From Aaosphaeria pasadenensis (lineage: Eukaryota > Ascomycota > Dothideomycetes > Pleosporales), in assembly GCA_022813625.1 (NCBI GenBank), contig JAKLMB010000027.1, positions 248,001 through 312,000 on the forward strand: a stretch of 64,000 nt of DNA. The letters are read 5' to 3'. Below are positions 34,686 through 46,572 of this stretch, piece by piece (position 1 is the stretch's first letter; the number at the start of each line of letters is the position of its first letter). Below the pieces are notes generated by a model. It was not told the origin of the DNA and made no database searches. It saw only the letters and a program-made list of their open reading frames with translations. A program made the position numbers and the translations under genes.

Positions 34686-37600
34686 CTAGGCCACACCTCT
34701 CCTGCCACCAACCCTCTGCATGCCCTCTCTGATCTGCGCACTGAGGTTCAATTGCGGAAGAGCCGACGGCCCCGCGCCCTGAGGCTTAGGCATGAAGCCA
34801 AGCTCGATCAAGTAGGACAGGTAGACACCGACCGTCTCGACAGTAACCTTTCCACCCGCGCTCCAGTCCTGACCGGTCCACGCCTCATCTTTCTTGAGGG
34901 CGCTGGCGGCGTTCACATCGTCGAGCTCGGGGGCCTTGGTGTCGGCAGGAAGATCTCCAGTGACGAAATGGTAGAGGGGCAGCAGTGCGTGGTCCTCTGT
35001 TGCGTCTTCGAATGGTGCGGCGCCGGCCACGTAAGCCTCCATTGACTTCTTCCACTCGCTGTAGTCGACCTGGGGGACCTGGTATCCGTAGGTTTCCAGG
35101 GCGCCTAGGAAGTCGTTGATCGTGATGCGCGGGTGGGAGGTGATTTGCGCGACTCCGATGGGGGATACCGGGGGCGAGAAGGAGGCAGCGACGACGACGC
35201 GGGCGACGTGTGTGACGGGGACCATGTTGATGGTGTTGGAGATATCGGGACGGGAGCGTAGCTGGATGCTGCCCTTGAGGATACGGACGAGGAAGTCGTC
35301 GGTGTTCGTCGTGCCGGTTGTGGGATCACCAGTGACGTATCCGGGTCGGATCACGGTGCCAGAGAGACCTTTGAGGCCGGCTTGACGGGTGAGGTACTCG
35401 GCTGCCCATTTGGACTGGCCGTAACCGGTGCCGAGACCCTTGCGCGAGCCTTCAAGGTCATCAGACTCCTGGACGAGACTCTTCTCTGATAGCTTCACGT
35501 AGTGATCGGAATCGAGGACAGATGTGGAGCTGACGAGACCGAAGTTCTTGGCCTTGCCCGCAGAGCAAAGTGACAATGCGGTGACTGTGCTGAGGACATT
35601 GGGAGCTCGGAGTCTGGAGTAAGGAAGCACCCAGTGGACCAAAGCGCCATTGTGAATGACTACATCGACGGAGTCAGCCAACGAATTCCAGATGTCTGGG
35701 GACAGGCCAAAGTTAGGCTTCTCGAGATCTCCAACAACGGCCTGGATCTTGGATGTCCAAGCATCGTCCCAGATGCCGTAAGCCTGGCATGTATCTCGAA
35801 TACGTGACAAGGCTCCATCGGCGTCCTTTGCGCGCACGAGGACGGTGACCTTGCCCCTGGGGAGGAGATCGCGCAAGATATATGCACCCAAGAAGCCAGT
35901 ACCACCTGTAAGGAAAGTGTGGATCTCCTCCCCTGGCGCCAAAGGACCCCTCGTCTTGAAATTGCTCAGCTCCTTGCACAGATCGCGTGCGTCGGCACTG
36001 TAATCTTCGTCTTCTGGTTCGTCTTCGATCGCTTCACCGGTGTCTAAGCGAAGACCGATGGGGTCCAAACTCTGGTCAATGTTTGCGCTGAATCCTCGAA
36101 GGGTGGGAAATTGGAAAATGGTTGACATTGGCAGACCAATGTCTTTAAAGTGCTTGCGAATCTTGAAGAACTAGTCATAGTGTTAGGCAATTTAAATCAT
36201 TCGAATTCATCTCTGATACGTACCAGTTGTTGGGCGATAATGGAGTGACCTCCAAGGTCGAAGAAAGAATCGGTTCCGCTAATGCTTTCTGCAGTCACGC
36301 CTCGATCTCCAAGGAGCTCTGCCCATATTTCGGCAACTTTCTTCTCGGTTTCGGTCAAGGCCTTTCCAAGCTGCGAAGGACGTCTAGCTCCTGCCGCTGC
36401 CAGCTGCTGCGGCTCGGGGAATGGCAAAGCCGGACGATCGATCTTTCTGTGATGAATTAGGACCGACTCATAAGTTTATTGACCTTGAATTGTGCTTACC
36501 CATTGGGATTGAGAGGAAATCGCTGCAAAGGAACAATCACAGATGGCACGGCATAAGCCGGGAGCTTCTTCTTGAGGTGCTCTCTAACGTCATCTCGAAG
36601 ATATTTGAATCGCTTGAGAAGGCCCACTAGACTGGTGTCTTGAGAATCATCCTTTGCTCCGCGCTCTTCAAGCCATTGGTACCAGCGCTTCATTTCAGGA
36701 ACGATCTGCCCACGCCATTAGCTTTAATTCGATATGTCGAGTCTTGCGCATCTAGGTCAAGGGTTGACAAAATATATGGCGCCACTTACATAGCTGACTA
36801 GTGTAGGCTCTTCATACGCATCACGCTTGAGAAGTGTTACATTCTCGCGTACCAGCGGATGAGCAGCCAAATGGGAATCGATCTCTCCAAGCTCGATACG
36901 GAAACCGCGGATCTTGACCTGGTTGTCCACTCGTCCTGTGCAGTGGACATTTCCGTCAGGTCCATAATGACCAAGATCTCCTGATCGGTACAGTCTGTCT
37001 CGGGGACCTCTCCAGAACTCCCTCCACGGCTCAGCCGCTCCCTGGCTCTCTACTCGCTTCTTGTCCTCTTCTACCCATTTGGCCGGGTCTACGAACCAGT
37101 TGTTAACGAACTTGGTAGCGGTAAGATCAGGGAGACCAAGGTACTCCTCTGCGAGACCACCAGCTCGAACATAGATTTCACCACTCTTTCCGACCTCACA
37201 GATCTTGTTCTTGTCTTCTCGATCAACAACAAGGAGTTGAACATTTGTCATTCCGCGGCCAGCTGGGATAACTTCTCCAAGAGAATCAAGGAACTCAGGC
37301 GCCTCGTTACGACTTGGCACTTCGTAATAGCTCACAGCTCTTTGGGTTTCAGTTGTTCCGTACATGTTCACAATTCGTACGTTGGGTGCAAGGTTTTGCA
37401 ATCGCCTGCAGTCTCGTTTGATGAGCAGATCGCCGACGAAGAATGAGTGATGCAAGCTTGGGAACTCCGCGGAAGCTCCACCGACCAGAATTTGACCCAT
37501 GGCGGGAGTCAAGTGAGTCACAGTGGCACCGTGTCTTCGCATCCAGACCGCAAGAAGTTCGTGTTGGATATCTTCCTTGCTGGGAACCAGTAGCTGAGCA

Positions 37601-38450
37601 CCAAGGAAAAGAGGTGTGAAGATGTCTCTTTGGATAGGATCGTGGGCGATTCCAGACAACATGGTGAATTTATCCTGATCCGACAAATTGAACGTCTCCG
37701 CCATCCAGGGGAAGTAGTGTGTCAATGAGAAGTGTCGGCCCTTTACACCCTTGGGTTTTCCTTCGGACCCTGATGTAAATGAAAGTGTGGGCGTTGAGTC
37801 TGGTCCCACCAGGACGCCGGGGAGTTCCGATTTCAACTTCTGCTGCTCATCGAGCACATCTTTGTCACCCACAAGGCCTCCGACAAGTGTACCATCATCG
37901 TTCAATCGCAATCCTGGCACTTCTGTCTTCAAATCCAGGTTCTCAGCGATATAAGTACGGACCTGCTCGGAGATCGGGCCGGCCTCTTTGGTTGCTTTAT
38001 CTATGACCACGAGGGCCCGAGGCTTGGAGACTTCGAGGTAAATGCATTGGCGGTCCGGGGGGTATCTGCGATGATGTTAGAGAGATTCGATTGCAATTGA
38101 CTCAATTCACAGTACAGTGGATCTAGGACGCTGAATGTAGCACCTGCAGCTAGTACGGCCATGATAGCAACGACCAGATCAACGCCTCGGTGGGCGAAAA
38201 TCATGACTACATCTCCGCGCTGGATACCTTGCTGGACGAAGTGATGGGATAAAACCGATGTGGCCTCAAAGATGTGTTTGTAGGTGAAGCGCCTCTCAGC
38301 CGCCTTGGTTGTAGCTGTCTCGACGACGCATGGTCGATCGGGGTGTCTTCGCGCATTCGCAGCGAAGATCTCGTGGATTGGGCCCTTGAAATCCGACCAG
38401 GAGAGGTCTGCAGTCGGATCGGGCAGATTTGAATTAGGACTTGAGCTCAT
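34686..38450 (-). CDS. LYS2: L-2-aminoadipate reductase (alpha-aminoadipate reductase) large subunit
   Basis: Five exons (38116-38450, 36790-38065, 36500-36705, 36224-36446, 34686-36170) join to 1174 aa. The enzyme reduces 2-aminoadipate to its semialdehyde with ATP and NADPH in the fungal lysine pathway. Domain order is adenylation (LSFTSGSEGKPKGVKGRH, IAHDPIQRDIFTPLFLGAQL, MYGTTETQRAV, YRSGDLG, GRVDNQVKIRGFRIELGEID), a carrier domain (FFDLGGHS, Ser674 as phosphopantetheine site, to be modified by a Lys5-type PPTase), and a C-terminal reductase with TGGTGFLGAYILRDLL, GYGQSKWAAEYL and YVTGDPTTG. The first intron has an unusual GTACTG donor, but it alone restores DPLYPPDRQ. The model starts close to the adenylation domain (SNLPDPTADLSWSDF) and lacks the roughly 230-residue condensation-like N-terminus of the yeast protein. 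ATG 38450 is used; upstream frames give no such domain. Confidence 0.96.
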
Positions 38451-39355
38451 TGTTGCTGTCAATGGCTTGATGGAGGTGTGGATTGTTGGAGATCTAGCGG
38501 GGCATGCGACAGGAATGAGGAAAATGAAGGTTACGCAAGTGTGGTCCTTCTTGAGCTCAGATCAATTTCGAGATTGGATCAAGGCTATCCACTGGAAAAG
38601 ATTGTGTAAGCTTGTGGCAGTTCAACAATTGAGTTGTAGTGGAAAAAGCAGTAGAAAGACAAAAAGTGAAAATGTATAGAGGTGTGACGCATAAGTGTTA
38701 TTTTTTTTGGAATGATATAATAATACAATATGGATGTAGGCATGGACATGGGACGTTAATAGCGATTGACTCATGCGACATCGGCCTTTTTTCCCTGCCC
38801 CTCAATTAGCAAGTGTGGCACTTGTGGCTAGTGTCCTGGGGAAAGCATCGGAATGGTTGTTTCACCGAAGCCGATGTCTTTCAGCCCTACCTCGTATCTG
38901 GCACTCATAGTCTCATACTAATTCACTAAACGGTTGGGGCTGGGCGTACGTACCTCCGTGCCGTGCGTGCCACTCGTGCCTACCTATACCTTGATCCATA
39001 TACGCGTATACCTACGCTATCGCAGCTAGCTATTATTTACCTTCCTCTTGGTCTAGAAGTCAAAAAGAGCACATCCTACGCTCACACTCACCAGATCCAT
39101 TCATTTGGTTATTGATTCGTTGTTTGGTTGTTCACCTTCTCCATTACCCATTACCTCCGCTTTAGGCCCCCTTCTGCCCTGTCTAAGGGGCGGTGTCGAT
39201 AAGGGAGAACCTGCCTACTACCTGCAACAACAGAGTCCCAATCTGCCATTATATAACGACTATACCTCCCGCTAGGCATCGTCAGCCTCGCAGCCTCACT
39301 CATGCCATCATAGGAATTCTCTTGCATTTCCTTACGCCGTTTCATCCCAGTCACG
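38451..39355. other. Bidirectional promoter region, LYS2 / type II membrane protein
   Basis: About 900 bases between divergent starts. A T8 run lies near 38700, and TATA-like AT-rich DNA near 38720. No gene and no missing N-terminal LYS2 exon is recognisable on the minus strand. Confidence 0.45.
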
Positions 39356-41314
39356 ATGCCCACGCAACACACATGTTTTGGACGGCCCGTTCGGTTGCAG
39401 ATGCCACCACGGCGCTTCCAATTTCTCTTAGGCTTTGTCCTGATTGTCGCTGTATACTTGGGAGTTTCTGGCCCCACTCCTTCGGCTGAGCTCTACGAAG
39501 AAGTCGCAGAAGCAGTCAAAAATCCTCACTTGCCCAGTGTCCCGAAGCTCGAAGATCTACCCAAGGTTCCCATTGGACCTGTACCAAATCCGTTCGGTCC
39601 CGCCGCCCATAAGCCACCTCCGTCTGCGAATAGTACTACTGACAGCCAGTATCGTCCCCTCCAATGGCTAACCGACTTCAAATGGCGCAATCCTTTCTCC
39701 TCGTCCGTTACCCACGACGAGGATATCGCAGTTCTTCCACCTCTGAAGGAGCGTCCACCGATCTATACATTCTACGACGTGAGGGGTAAGCAGGGCAAGG
39801 AAGTTTCAGTGGCGGAGAGTCGGTTGATATTGGCATGGCGCAGAGCCTGGTGGGCACAGGGTTTCAAACCTCAAGTCTTGTCCCGCGACGAATCCGAGAA
39901 GCATCCTCTATACGATCTGGTACAGCGCATGAAGCTCGATCCGAAGGTGGAATTGGAGTTCATGAAGTGGCTCGCCTGGGGCCATATGGAAGGCGGCATT
40001 CTTGCTAACTGGCTAGCACTTCCCATGGCCCACTACGACAATCCCATGCTGAGCTTCCTGCGCAGAAAGGAATACCCTCTTTTATCGCGAGTTGATACAC
40101 TACAGCATGGCATATTCTTCGGCGAGGGAGGCGCAGTCAACGAGGTTATTAAGAAGTTGGTCAACCACGACCTTTTCAAAAACACAACGGCTACCAAGGA
40201 TAAGATCACTGAATTGGGGAAGAAACTGGGTGGACCATTTGTCAACCTTCTGTCGCAGAAAGAAATCACTGTGGAGCCAAAGGCCGACGGAATTGCATAC
40301 TACTCCATTGATACGATTGCCAAAACATACGGAGTAGTCGCTGATAAGTTGAATGCCACAACTCAAGTGGAGGGGCTAACCATGCTGGCAACGCTGATCA
40401 ACTCCCACCTGCATCTAACCTTCCAGGACATTTTCTCAGAAGGCGTGGCTGTTCTCAAACCCCTACCGGAACACAGCTCAGCGCTCATGTATGAAGCCGT
40501 TGATATTGCCAGGAACCTCACACAATGTCCCACCTCACCGATGCCTGAGTCCTGTCCACCAAATAGACCGAAGTGCAAGCCATGCGATCCAGAGAAAGCG
40601 AAAGGTCCTGTACTGTACCCTGCGTACAAGAATACGTCTACTCTTTTCACCATTGGCACCGTTCCGCATCCCTACACCATGAATCTACTTCGATACAACC
40701 GTGATGACTTAGACGGGAATTTCTTGCGCCGGAATGGGGAGCGCGACCAGTGGCTGACTGCAACAACCGTCGAATCCGTCGGCGAAACCCACTCGAGCGA
40801 AGAGCGTGTCGTGCATTTCAAAGAAGCAGTAGCCGCCCCGCACAACGCCTCCAATTCCCTCTGGCTCACTGCCGAGCGCGAGACTCAGATCGATCTGGAC
40901 TGGATCTTCGGATTCAATCTACCTCAGGAAGCCGCGGAAGCTGGGGCCGTTGGGCATCTAAAGGACGCGCCGGGAGTGAAAACCTTCCCGCGTCCAGCAC
41001 AACCCACACCATTGAACGAAGCCAAAAAGCCAGACGACGAAGCCATAGCGAACGAAGAAAAGCGGTTGATCAAGGCTCGAGACGCGCTCAAGAGCAAAGA
41101 CCGCCGCATGCGGGAAATCATTCAGATGGTTGAACAATGGAGCATGGCAGACACCGAAGCGTGGAAATTCGCAACCGCCTGGTCGGCGAGACGGCGACAG
41201 GAGCGCGAGACCTGGGAGAAGGAAGAGCAAAAGTACGCTGGCTCTGAGCGCAAAGCGGGCGTACGTCCAGGCGGCAAAGGATTAAGTCGATGGACGGATA
41301 AGCTCACAGGGTAG
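39356..41314 (+). CDS. Conserved type II membrane protein, function unknown
   Basis: Single-exon 652-aa protein. A basic leader (FGRPVRLQMPPRR) precedes one membrane segment (FLLGFVLIVAVYLGVSG, residues ~24-40), a Pro-rich stem (LPKVPIGPVPNPFGP), and a large C-terminal domain with IYTFYDVRGKQGKE, LILAWRRAWWAQGFKPQVL, KWLAWGHMEGGILANWLALPM and a Cys cluster CPPNRPKCKPCD around 400-410. The end is charged and coiled-coil-like. This topology, short cytosolic tail, stem and lumenal domain, is typical of Golgi glycosyltransferases, and the WRRAWWAQGFKPQVL string recalls donor-sugar enzymes, but I cannot name the family. Translation may start at 39356 or at Met16 (39401). Divergent from LYS2; no functional link implied. 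Confidence 0.75.
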   Translation: MPTQHTCFGRPVRLQMPPRRFQFLLGFVLIVAVYLGVSGPTPSAELYEEVAEAVKNPHLPSVPKLEDLPKVPIGPVPNPFGPAAHKPPPSANSTTDSQYRPLQWLTDFKWRNPFSSSVTHDEDIAVLPPLKERPPIYTFYDVRGKQGKEVSVAESRLILAWRRAWWAQGFKPQVLSRDESEKHPLYDLVQRMKLDPKVELEFMKWLAWGHMEGGILANWLALPMAHYDNPMLSFLRRKEYPLLSRVDTLQHGIFFGEGGAVNEVIKKLVNHDLFKNTTATKDKITELGKKLGGPFVNLLSQKEITVEPKADGIAYYSIDTIAKTYGVVADKLNATTQVEGLTMLATLINSHLHLTFQDIFSEGVAVLKPLPEHSSALMYEAVDIARNLTQCPTSPMPESCPPNRPKCKPCDPEKAKGPVLYPAYKNTSTLFTIGTVPHPYTMNLLRYNRDDLDGNFLRRNGERDQWLTATTVESVGETHSSEERVVHFKEAVAAPHNASNSLWLTAERETQIDLDWIFGFNLPQEAAEAGAVGHLKDAPGVKTFPRPAQPTPLNEAKKPDDEAIANEEKRLIKARDALKSKDRRMREIIQMVEQWSMADTEAWKFATAWSARRRQERETWEKEEQKYAGSERKAGVRPGGKGLSRWTDKLTG

Positions 41315-41831
41315 GGTTGAGTTGATGCCTGCTGTGCAATTTAGCAAAGCTCCCTCACTCGGCCCACTTCTTTGTACATGTTTCTCCGTATGGCATCAAC
41401 ATTGCATGGCTATGGATTTTCTCCATCTTGGACGTCCTTTCCTTTCCTTTTTTCTGGGAAATGCTTTCGAGCGGCAAAAGATTGATGGGTTCTTGTTTCT
41501 CTGGCGTAATGTACCATAAACATACCTCCTGTTTTCATTTAGCAAAAGCGTGAACTATAGAATATTTTACTCTATCCTACTACAGTCTGTCTATCATTAT
41601 TACAATATCTTTTCGATAGACGAGGGAATTCATACTACAGCCCCGACACCGGGTACCCACCATCCATCCATACGCCCGATCCATACGACATGCTACAGCA
41701 ACAATGGCAGCAACGGCATCTAATCGATGCCATTGTGCCAAACTGAAATGATTAAAAGGAAATACTTAAGTATACATCGCAGGTAGGCTAGTCGATAGAA
41801 ACACCGACCAGCTCAGCGCGAACGATTACAT
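41315..41831. other. Convergent 3' intergenic region
   Basis: About 520 bases between two convergent stops. No coding content. Confidence 0.5.
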
Positions 41832-43844
41832 CTACAACCCGATCAACCCCTTGATGCCCCTAACCTTCCCCACCCAATCGCCATATCCCACCCAAACGAC
41901 GCCCATAGCCATCTTCCACGCCCTCTGCCCAGCTCCCTCGCCGTTCCTTGCGAGCGGCAGGTCCATGGGCCCCGGGATGCTCGTCTTGACACCAGGCCAC
42001 CTGTCGCGCGTGACGGCCTTCTGGTTGCAAACGCCGCGGAGCCCTTCCTTGCCTGCGAAGCGGCCGTATCCGCTGCCTTTGACGCCGCCGAAGGGCAGCT
42101 GCACCATGTAGGTGACGGCGAAGTCGTTGACGGCGACCATGCCTGCTTGGACCTCGCGGACGACGCGCTCGAGGGAGGGCTTGTGGGCGCCGTAGACGGA
42201 GGCGCCGAGCGCGAAAGGGGTGGAGTTGGCGAGGGCGATGGCGTGCGTGACGGAGGTTGCGCGCATCATGAGGAAAACGGGCGCGAAGAGCTCGGTCTGC
42301 GCGATCTTCATGTCGGGCGTTACGTCGACGATGAGGGTTGGGGTGAAGTAGTGGCCTTGTGGGTACTCAGGGTGCGTGTAGCGTTTGCCGCCGGCGAGGA
42401 GGCGCGCGCCGTGGGAGACGGCGTCCTGGATGAGGGATTCGAGGTTGTCGAAGGAGGCTGGGGAGATGGAGGCGCCGACGTCGATGGGGGTTGAGGGGGA
42501 GGCGTGGAGGATGGAGCCTGGGCGGAGGGAGGACACGAGGGGTTCGATGTGCGCGACGAGGCGATCGTAGATTTTAGGGAGGGCGATGACGCGCTCGATA
42601 CCAATGCAGTTCTGGCCGGCGGATTGGAAGGTTCCGCGCATGAGGATGCTGGCTACGCGGTGGAACTCGCTGTTGCTGAGGTCGTCGAAGACAATGGCCG
42701 GGTCCTTGCCGCCCAATTCGACGCAGACGGGCGTGAGGCTCTTTGCGGCAGAGGCGCATACGTGGTGAGCTACGGGCCTGGAACCGATGAAGGTTATGTG
42801 TGCGATGTCTGGGTGCGATGTGAGGTGTTCGGCGACATTGGGCCAGCAGACCACGGACTGGACGATATCGGGCGAATGGCCACAAGCCACCAGGGCGGAT
42901 GTCACGATAGAGGTGAAGTACGCACTCGACCAAGCAGTGGCTTCGGAGCCCTTTACGATGATGGCATTGCCGGCGAAGATCGATGCTATGATGGGCGAAA
43001 CAAGGTTGTGGAACTGATATCAATTGTCTGAGAGGTTGTTTTCATGCAGTGGTGGAGTCAGGGAGAGCTTACGGGATAACTGTGACAGTCAGATTGAATA
43101 CTTATAAAGATACCATGGAAAGGTGACTTACTTCCAGCTTACGAGGGCAGCTACGACACCCAGGGGTTGCCAGATGACTTCATTCTTCTTGTACATCATG
43201 AGGAAATTCGTGGGCCTGCTTTCGGGCTTCAGCGAATCCTCTCCATGATCAATTGTCCACTTCAGCTTCTCAGCGGTGACAAGTATCTCTCCCAAACTAG
43301 CATCCACCATCGTCTTGCCCGAGTCCAGACAGGCGACGCGAGCGATCGTCTCCTGGTTCTCCAACACGAATCTAGAAAACTGGGTTACTACTCTTGTACT
43401 GCTCATGTCGCAGGTTCATATTACTTCAGCATGGTCTTGAGGACCTTACGCCTCTCTGCAAATGTTGTCTTCGCCCATTGAACTTGTGCTTCCTTCGCCT
43501 TCACAATCGCGCGATCGATTCCGTCGGTTGTCGAGGGGTTCACGCGTCCGAGGGATTCGCCGGTCGCGGGACAGTAACATTGCACCAGAGACGATCCGGA
43601 TACCTATATCAACATCAGCTAGAGCTCAATTGGAGTTTATAAGATGACGTCGAACCTTCAAGGAGGGCTCCTTAAGAATTTCGCCTTTCCATCCAGATTT
43701 CACTTGCTCTGGAGCCGTGACATTATATGGTACGGCCTTCTCCGGGTCACTCTTCACGAGGTAATAGAGAACTAGGAGTGTGACAACGCCAACGCCATAA
43801 GCAGCGAATATTTGGGCTAGATCCAGCTCCTGCAACCGTTCCAT
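41832..43844 (-). CDS. MSC7: Msc7-like aldehyde dehydrogenase
   Basis: Five exons (43656-43844, 43425-43603, 43132-43371, 43073-43079, 41832-43013) join to 598 aa. The fourth exon is only 7 nt; it is required because exon 3 ends in TGG-AA and the microexon plus exon 5 then restores W-N-Y-P-F-H-N, the conserved ALDH substrate-tunnel motif. Both flanking introns have GTAAG donors and CAG acceptors. The N-terminus carries a membrane helix (AYGVGVVTLLVLYYLV), as in fungal Msc7. The catalytic domain has VKGSEATAWSS, FIGSRPVAHHV, VELGGKDPAIV (general-base Glu) and QSAGQNCIGIER with the nucleophile Cys341. A second hydrophobic stretch (AWKMAMGVVWVGYG) lies at the C-terminus. It should oxidise aldehydes at a membrane; substrate unknown. 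Expected upstream neighbour on the same strand is the SDR at 44210. Confidence 0.93.
43073..43079 (-). other. 7-nt microexon of the MSC7-like gene
   Basis: Sequence TTATCCC between CAG acceptor (43080-43082) and GTAAG donor (from 43072). With the 2-nt remainder of exon 3 it encodes N-Y-P. Skipping it would shift the frame and delete the conserved motif. Confidence 0.8.
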
Positions 43845-44209
43845 GTTGTACAGAGAATGCAATCGCTGGTGTCGTCTGATCGATGGCATATTTTGGACAA
43901 TACAACAGTCGCATGGTCTAAGCTTCCAGGGTCCATCTCGACTTTCCCTATTTGGGACCATCCCCTAGCAATAACTTCAGCCCGCATACAGTGTAGAAGC
44001 TTCAATGAGCTCAAGAATTGCATATACACAATAGATTTGGTTTCAAATATTTTTATTCTTCATTAAATTTCATTTCCTCATTCAGAGAAGCTACGGACAT
44101 GACAACTATCGTATAGGAGACCAGAGATACAGTCTCGAAGATCTATGTGATTCCACTGGGTATGGCTAGCGATTTTTCATGATCGCCTAAATAGGCTTGC
44201 CCGATGCAT
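43845..44209. other. Intergenic stretch
   Basis: About 365 bases holding the MSC7-like promoter and the SDR 3' end. Nothing else seen. Confidence 0.5.
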
Positions 44210-45352
44210 TTAACGAGCATTTCCCTTCGGGGCCTCTGTAGCTGGCCCCTCGGCAGTCACGTAGGCTTTGGTCATGCCACCATCAACAACAAAGTCGGTG
44301 CCATTGACGAAGCTGCTCTCGTCGCTGGCAAGGAAGAGGACAGCCTGGGCCTGCTCGATAGCCTCACCAAAACGACCGCTGGGGAAGTGAATCTCGCGGC
44401 GTTGACGCTTTGCGGCATCGTCGCCGAGCCAGTCCTGGAGGAGAGGGGTGCTGGAAGAGTCAAAACTTGGGTCAAATCATGTGGATGACGGGGATACTCA
44501 CTTCAAAGGAGCCGGGCAAAGCGCGTTGAACCTGAATCCTTCTCTTGCGTGCACCATGGCCAATTCTCTCGTCAGGGCAAGGACAGCTCCCTTGCTAGCC
44601 GTGTAGGCCAATTGGGGTGCAGCGCTTCCAACCAAAGCCACCACACTGGCAGTGTTGATGACGGAAGCCTTCTTCTTACCATGTCTCCTGAAGCTAAGGA
44701 CAGCATGTTTGCTACCGAACCACACACCCTTGACGTTAATGGCCTGAGTCAGATCCCAGATCTTCTCGGGGGTGTTGACAGCATCGTCATCGTCGGCGTG
44801 CATTATTCCAGCATTGTTGAAGATGACATCAATACCGCCCCAAGCGTCGAGGTGCTCGACTGCTGCTGCAACATCTGCTTCTTTTGATACGTCGGCGATT
44901 TTGCTCTCCACCTTCTTGGCCTCTGGCACTACTTCCTTCACTCTTGCTACAGCTTTCTCGAGTGCTGGACCGGAAATATCGCAGAGCAGGACGTTAGCGC
45001 CCTCGCGAGCAAAGAGAATGACAGTCTCCAAGCCAATGCCACTATCATTGAGTTAGTGGTGTATGGAACAACATGAGTCATGTTATTGTGATTGAGTGCA
45101 CTGCAAGAGCTGTAGGTTGAAACATTCAGACTCTAGCCACGCGAGATCGAGAAGAGCGTAGTCGTTCGAGATACAAACGAAGAGCAATCGATGGATAGTG
45201 CAGGTACAGGACTATGAGGCGAATGCGCAATAGCGATCAAATTTCGTTTGATATCGAAGCAAACGCGCATAGAAACGGAAAGGCGGAAGGATGCGGCGGA
45301 CATACCCAGCTGCTCCGGTGACGAGAGCGTTCTTGCCTTCCAGACGACCCAT
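44210..45352 (-). CDS. Short-chain dehydrogenase/reductase, FabG-like
   Basis: Three exons (45306-45352, 44502-45041, 44210-44450) join to 275 aa; the first intron is 264 bp, long for this window, and splits the cofactor loop. Spliced, it reads NALVTGAAGGIGLETV. Other SDR features are FNNAGIMHAD, INTASVVALVGSAAPQLAY with catalytic Ser/Tyr, YTASK, and a C-terminus NGTDFVVDGGM typical of FabG-like enzymes. CDISG after strand 2 (Asp) suggests NAD(H) rather than NADP(H); that is inference. It probably reduces or oxidises a secondary alcohol/ketone; substrate unknown. It is tandem with the aldehyde dehydrogenase and divergent to the glutamine-synthetase-like gene. Confidence 0.92.
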
Positions 45353-46572
45353 CTTGATTGAAGTGTTGTTAACGGTAGGAATTGGTGTTATCTGGAGTAT
45401 CTGTCTTGAGGTCAGTAGGATGCATTTGATATAATTAGGGAACAGCCCCTCCAAAGTCGTGGATTTCCTATGACTAATATTTACTACCAGAAGCGTCATA
45501 GCAACGGGCGAGTGTGTCCGAGACCAGTAAGGGGGCGCCAGCTCTTTGATCTTTTCAGGGTCTCCACTTACCTCTTAGAAGTAACTATCGTGAGTGGTTG
45601 TTTGACGTGTCGGAGTTGTGTGGTGGTGCTTCGGACTGTAAACACCGAAATGGAGGGTTGGTAGGATGGGACGTTGGTTGTTGAAGGAGTCGAAAGGAGT
45701 CGATTAGGTTAATTGTTCCAGCAAAGCAAACAACAGAGTAAGGGCAAGTCGCGGTTCTATACACCGATAATCGGCAAGATCCATAGATAAGGACGGAGAC
45801 TGGCGGTCCGAAAACGTGTTCACACGATGGGGGATTGCATGATTGCTACAAGGAAGGTTATCCGTAGAAGATGCGGTGTAACTCAATGATCCTTCATCTT
45901 CTTTCATCTTATGTGTCCCTTCTCTTTGGACATTGTAGATGCACGATGCTTGTAGCTGTAGCTGTAGCTGTAGCTGTAGCTGTAGCTGTAGCTTGCCTAG
46001 ATAGCTTAGCTGTAACAAGGCGCGTTATCTACTCGTCTCGTACAGTAGATGCGGGGCAACGAGTGATGAGGGCGGCGGCCATGTGCGGCTTTGGACATAG
46101 GACGTGGAGGATCGACTGTGCAATAGAGGTACCTCGTATCAAGGCATGATTATTGCTATTGGCGTCTGGGCGTTTACATAGTCTTTTATGTACGATTTAC
46201 TTGATTTATTAGTGGAAGAGGTATATATATATATATATAACTAGATGCAGAATACCAAGTTGATGCTATGATGTCGCCTCGGCTGGCCTGGATTGCTGCA
46301 CCTTGAGGACGTCACTGCCCCTCATTGGTCCGAGCTTAATCGACCAACCAACCATCGTCCAAACGGAAGGAACGATACTGGCAACAATCCCCCATCCGAC
46401 AGTATCTACGCATAACCTGCTTTCTCTTCGATTTACGACTACTAACTACTGCTACTTCCTCGTAGGCGTATGCTTGATCTTTAGATCTGCTTGCAGTATA
46501 CCCTCGTCCCTATCCTCTTCTACTCTTCACGTTCCTCTGAATTGCAGGCCTACTCCTTCCAGTAATCTCATC
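45353..46572. other. Bidirectional promoter region, SDR / GS-like gene
   Basis: About 1.2 kb. It holds the hexanucleotide tandem at 45951-45992 and an (AT) run near 46220-46238. No gene seen. Confidence 0.5.
45951..45992 (+). repeat. (TGTAGC)7 tandem hexanucleotide
   Basis: Seven perfect TGTAGC units, 42 bp, in the shared upstream region of the SDR and the GS-like gene. Each unit holds the AGCT palindrome, so the tract is an array of AGCT sites at 6-bp spacing. It could be an unstable microsatellite or a multimerised protein site; nothing further is evident. Confidence 0.92.

Noticed and set aside
42147..43031. Long plus-strand frames rich in Gly/Val/Glu
   Set aside because: They are antisense to the GC-rich third-position codons of the aldehyde dehydrogenase.
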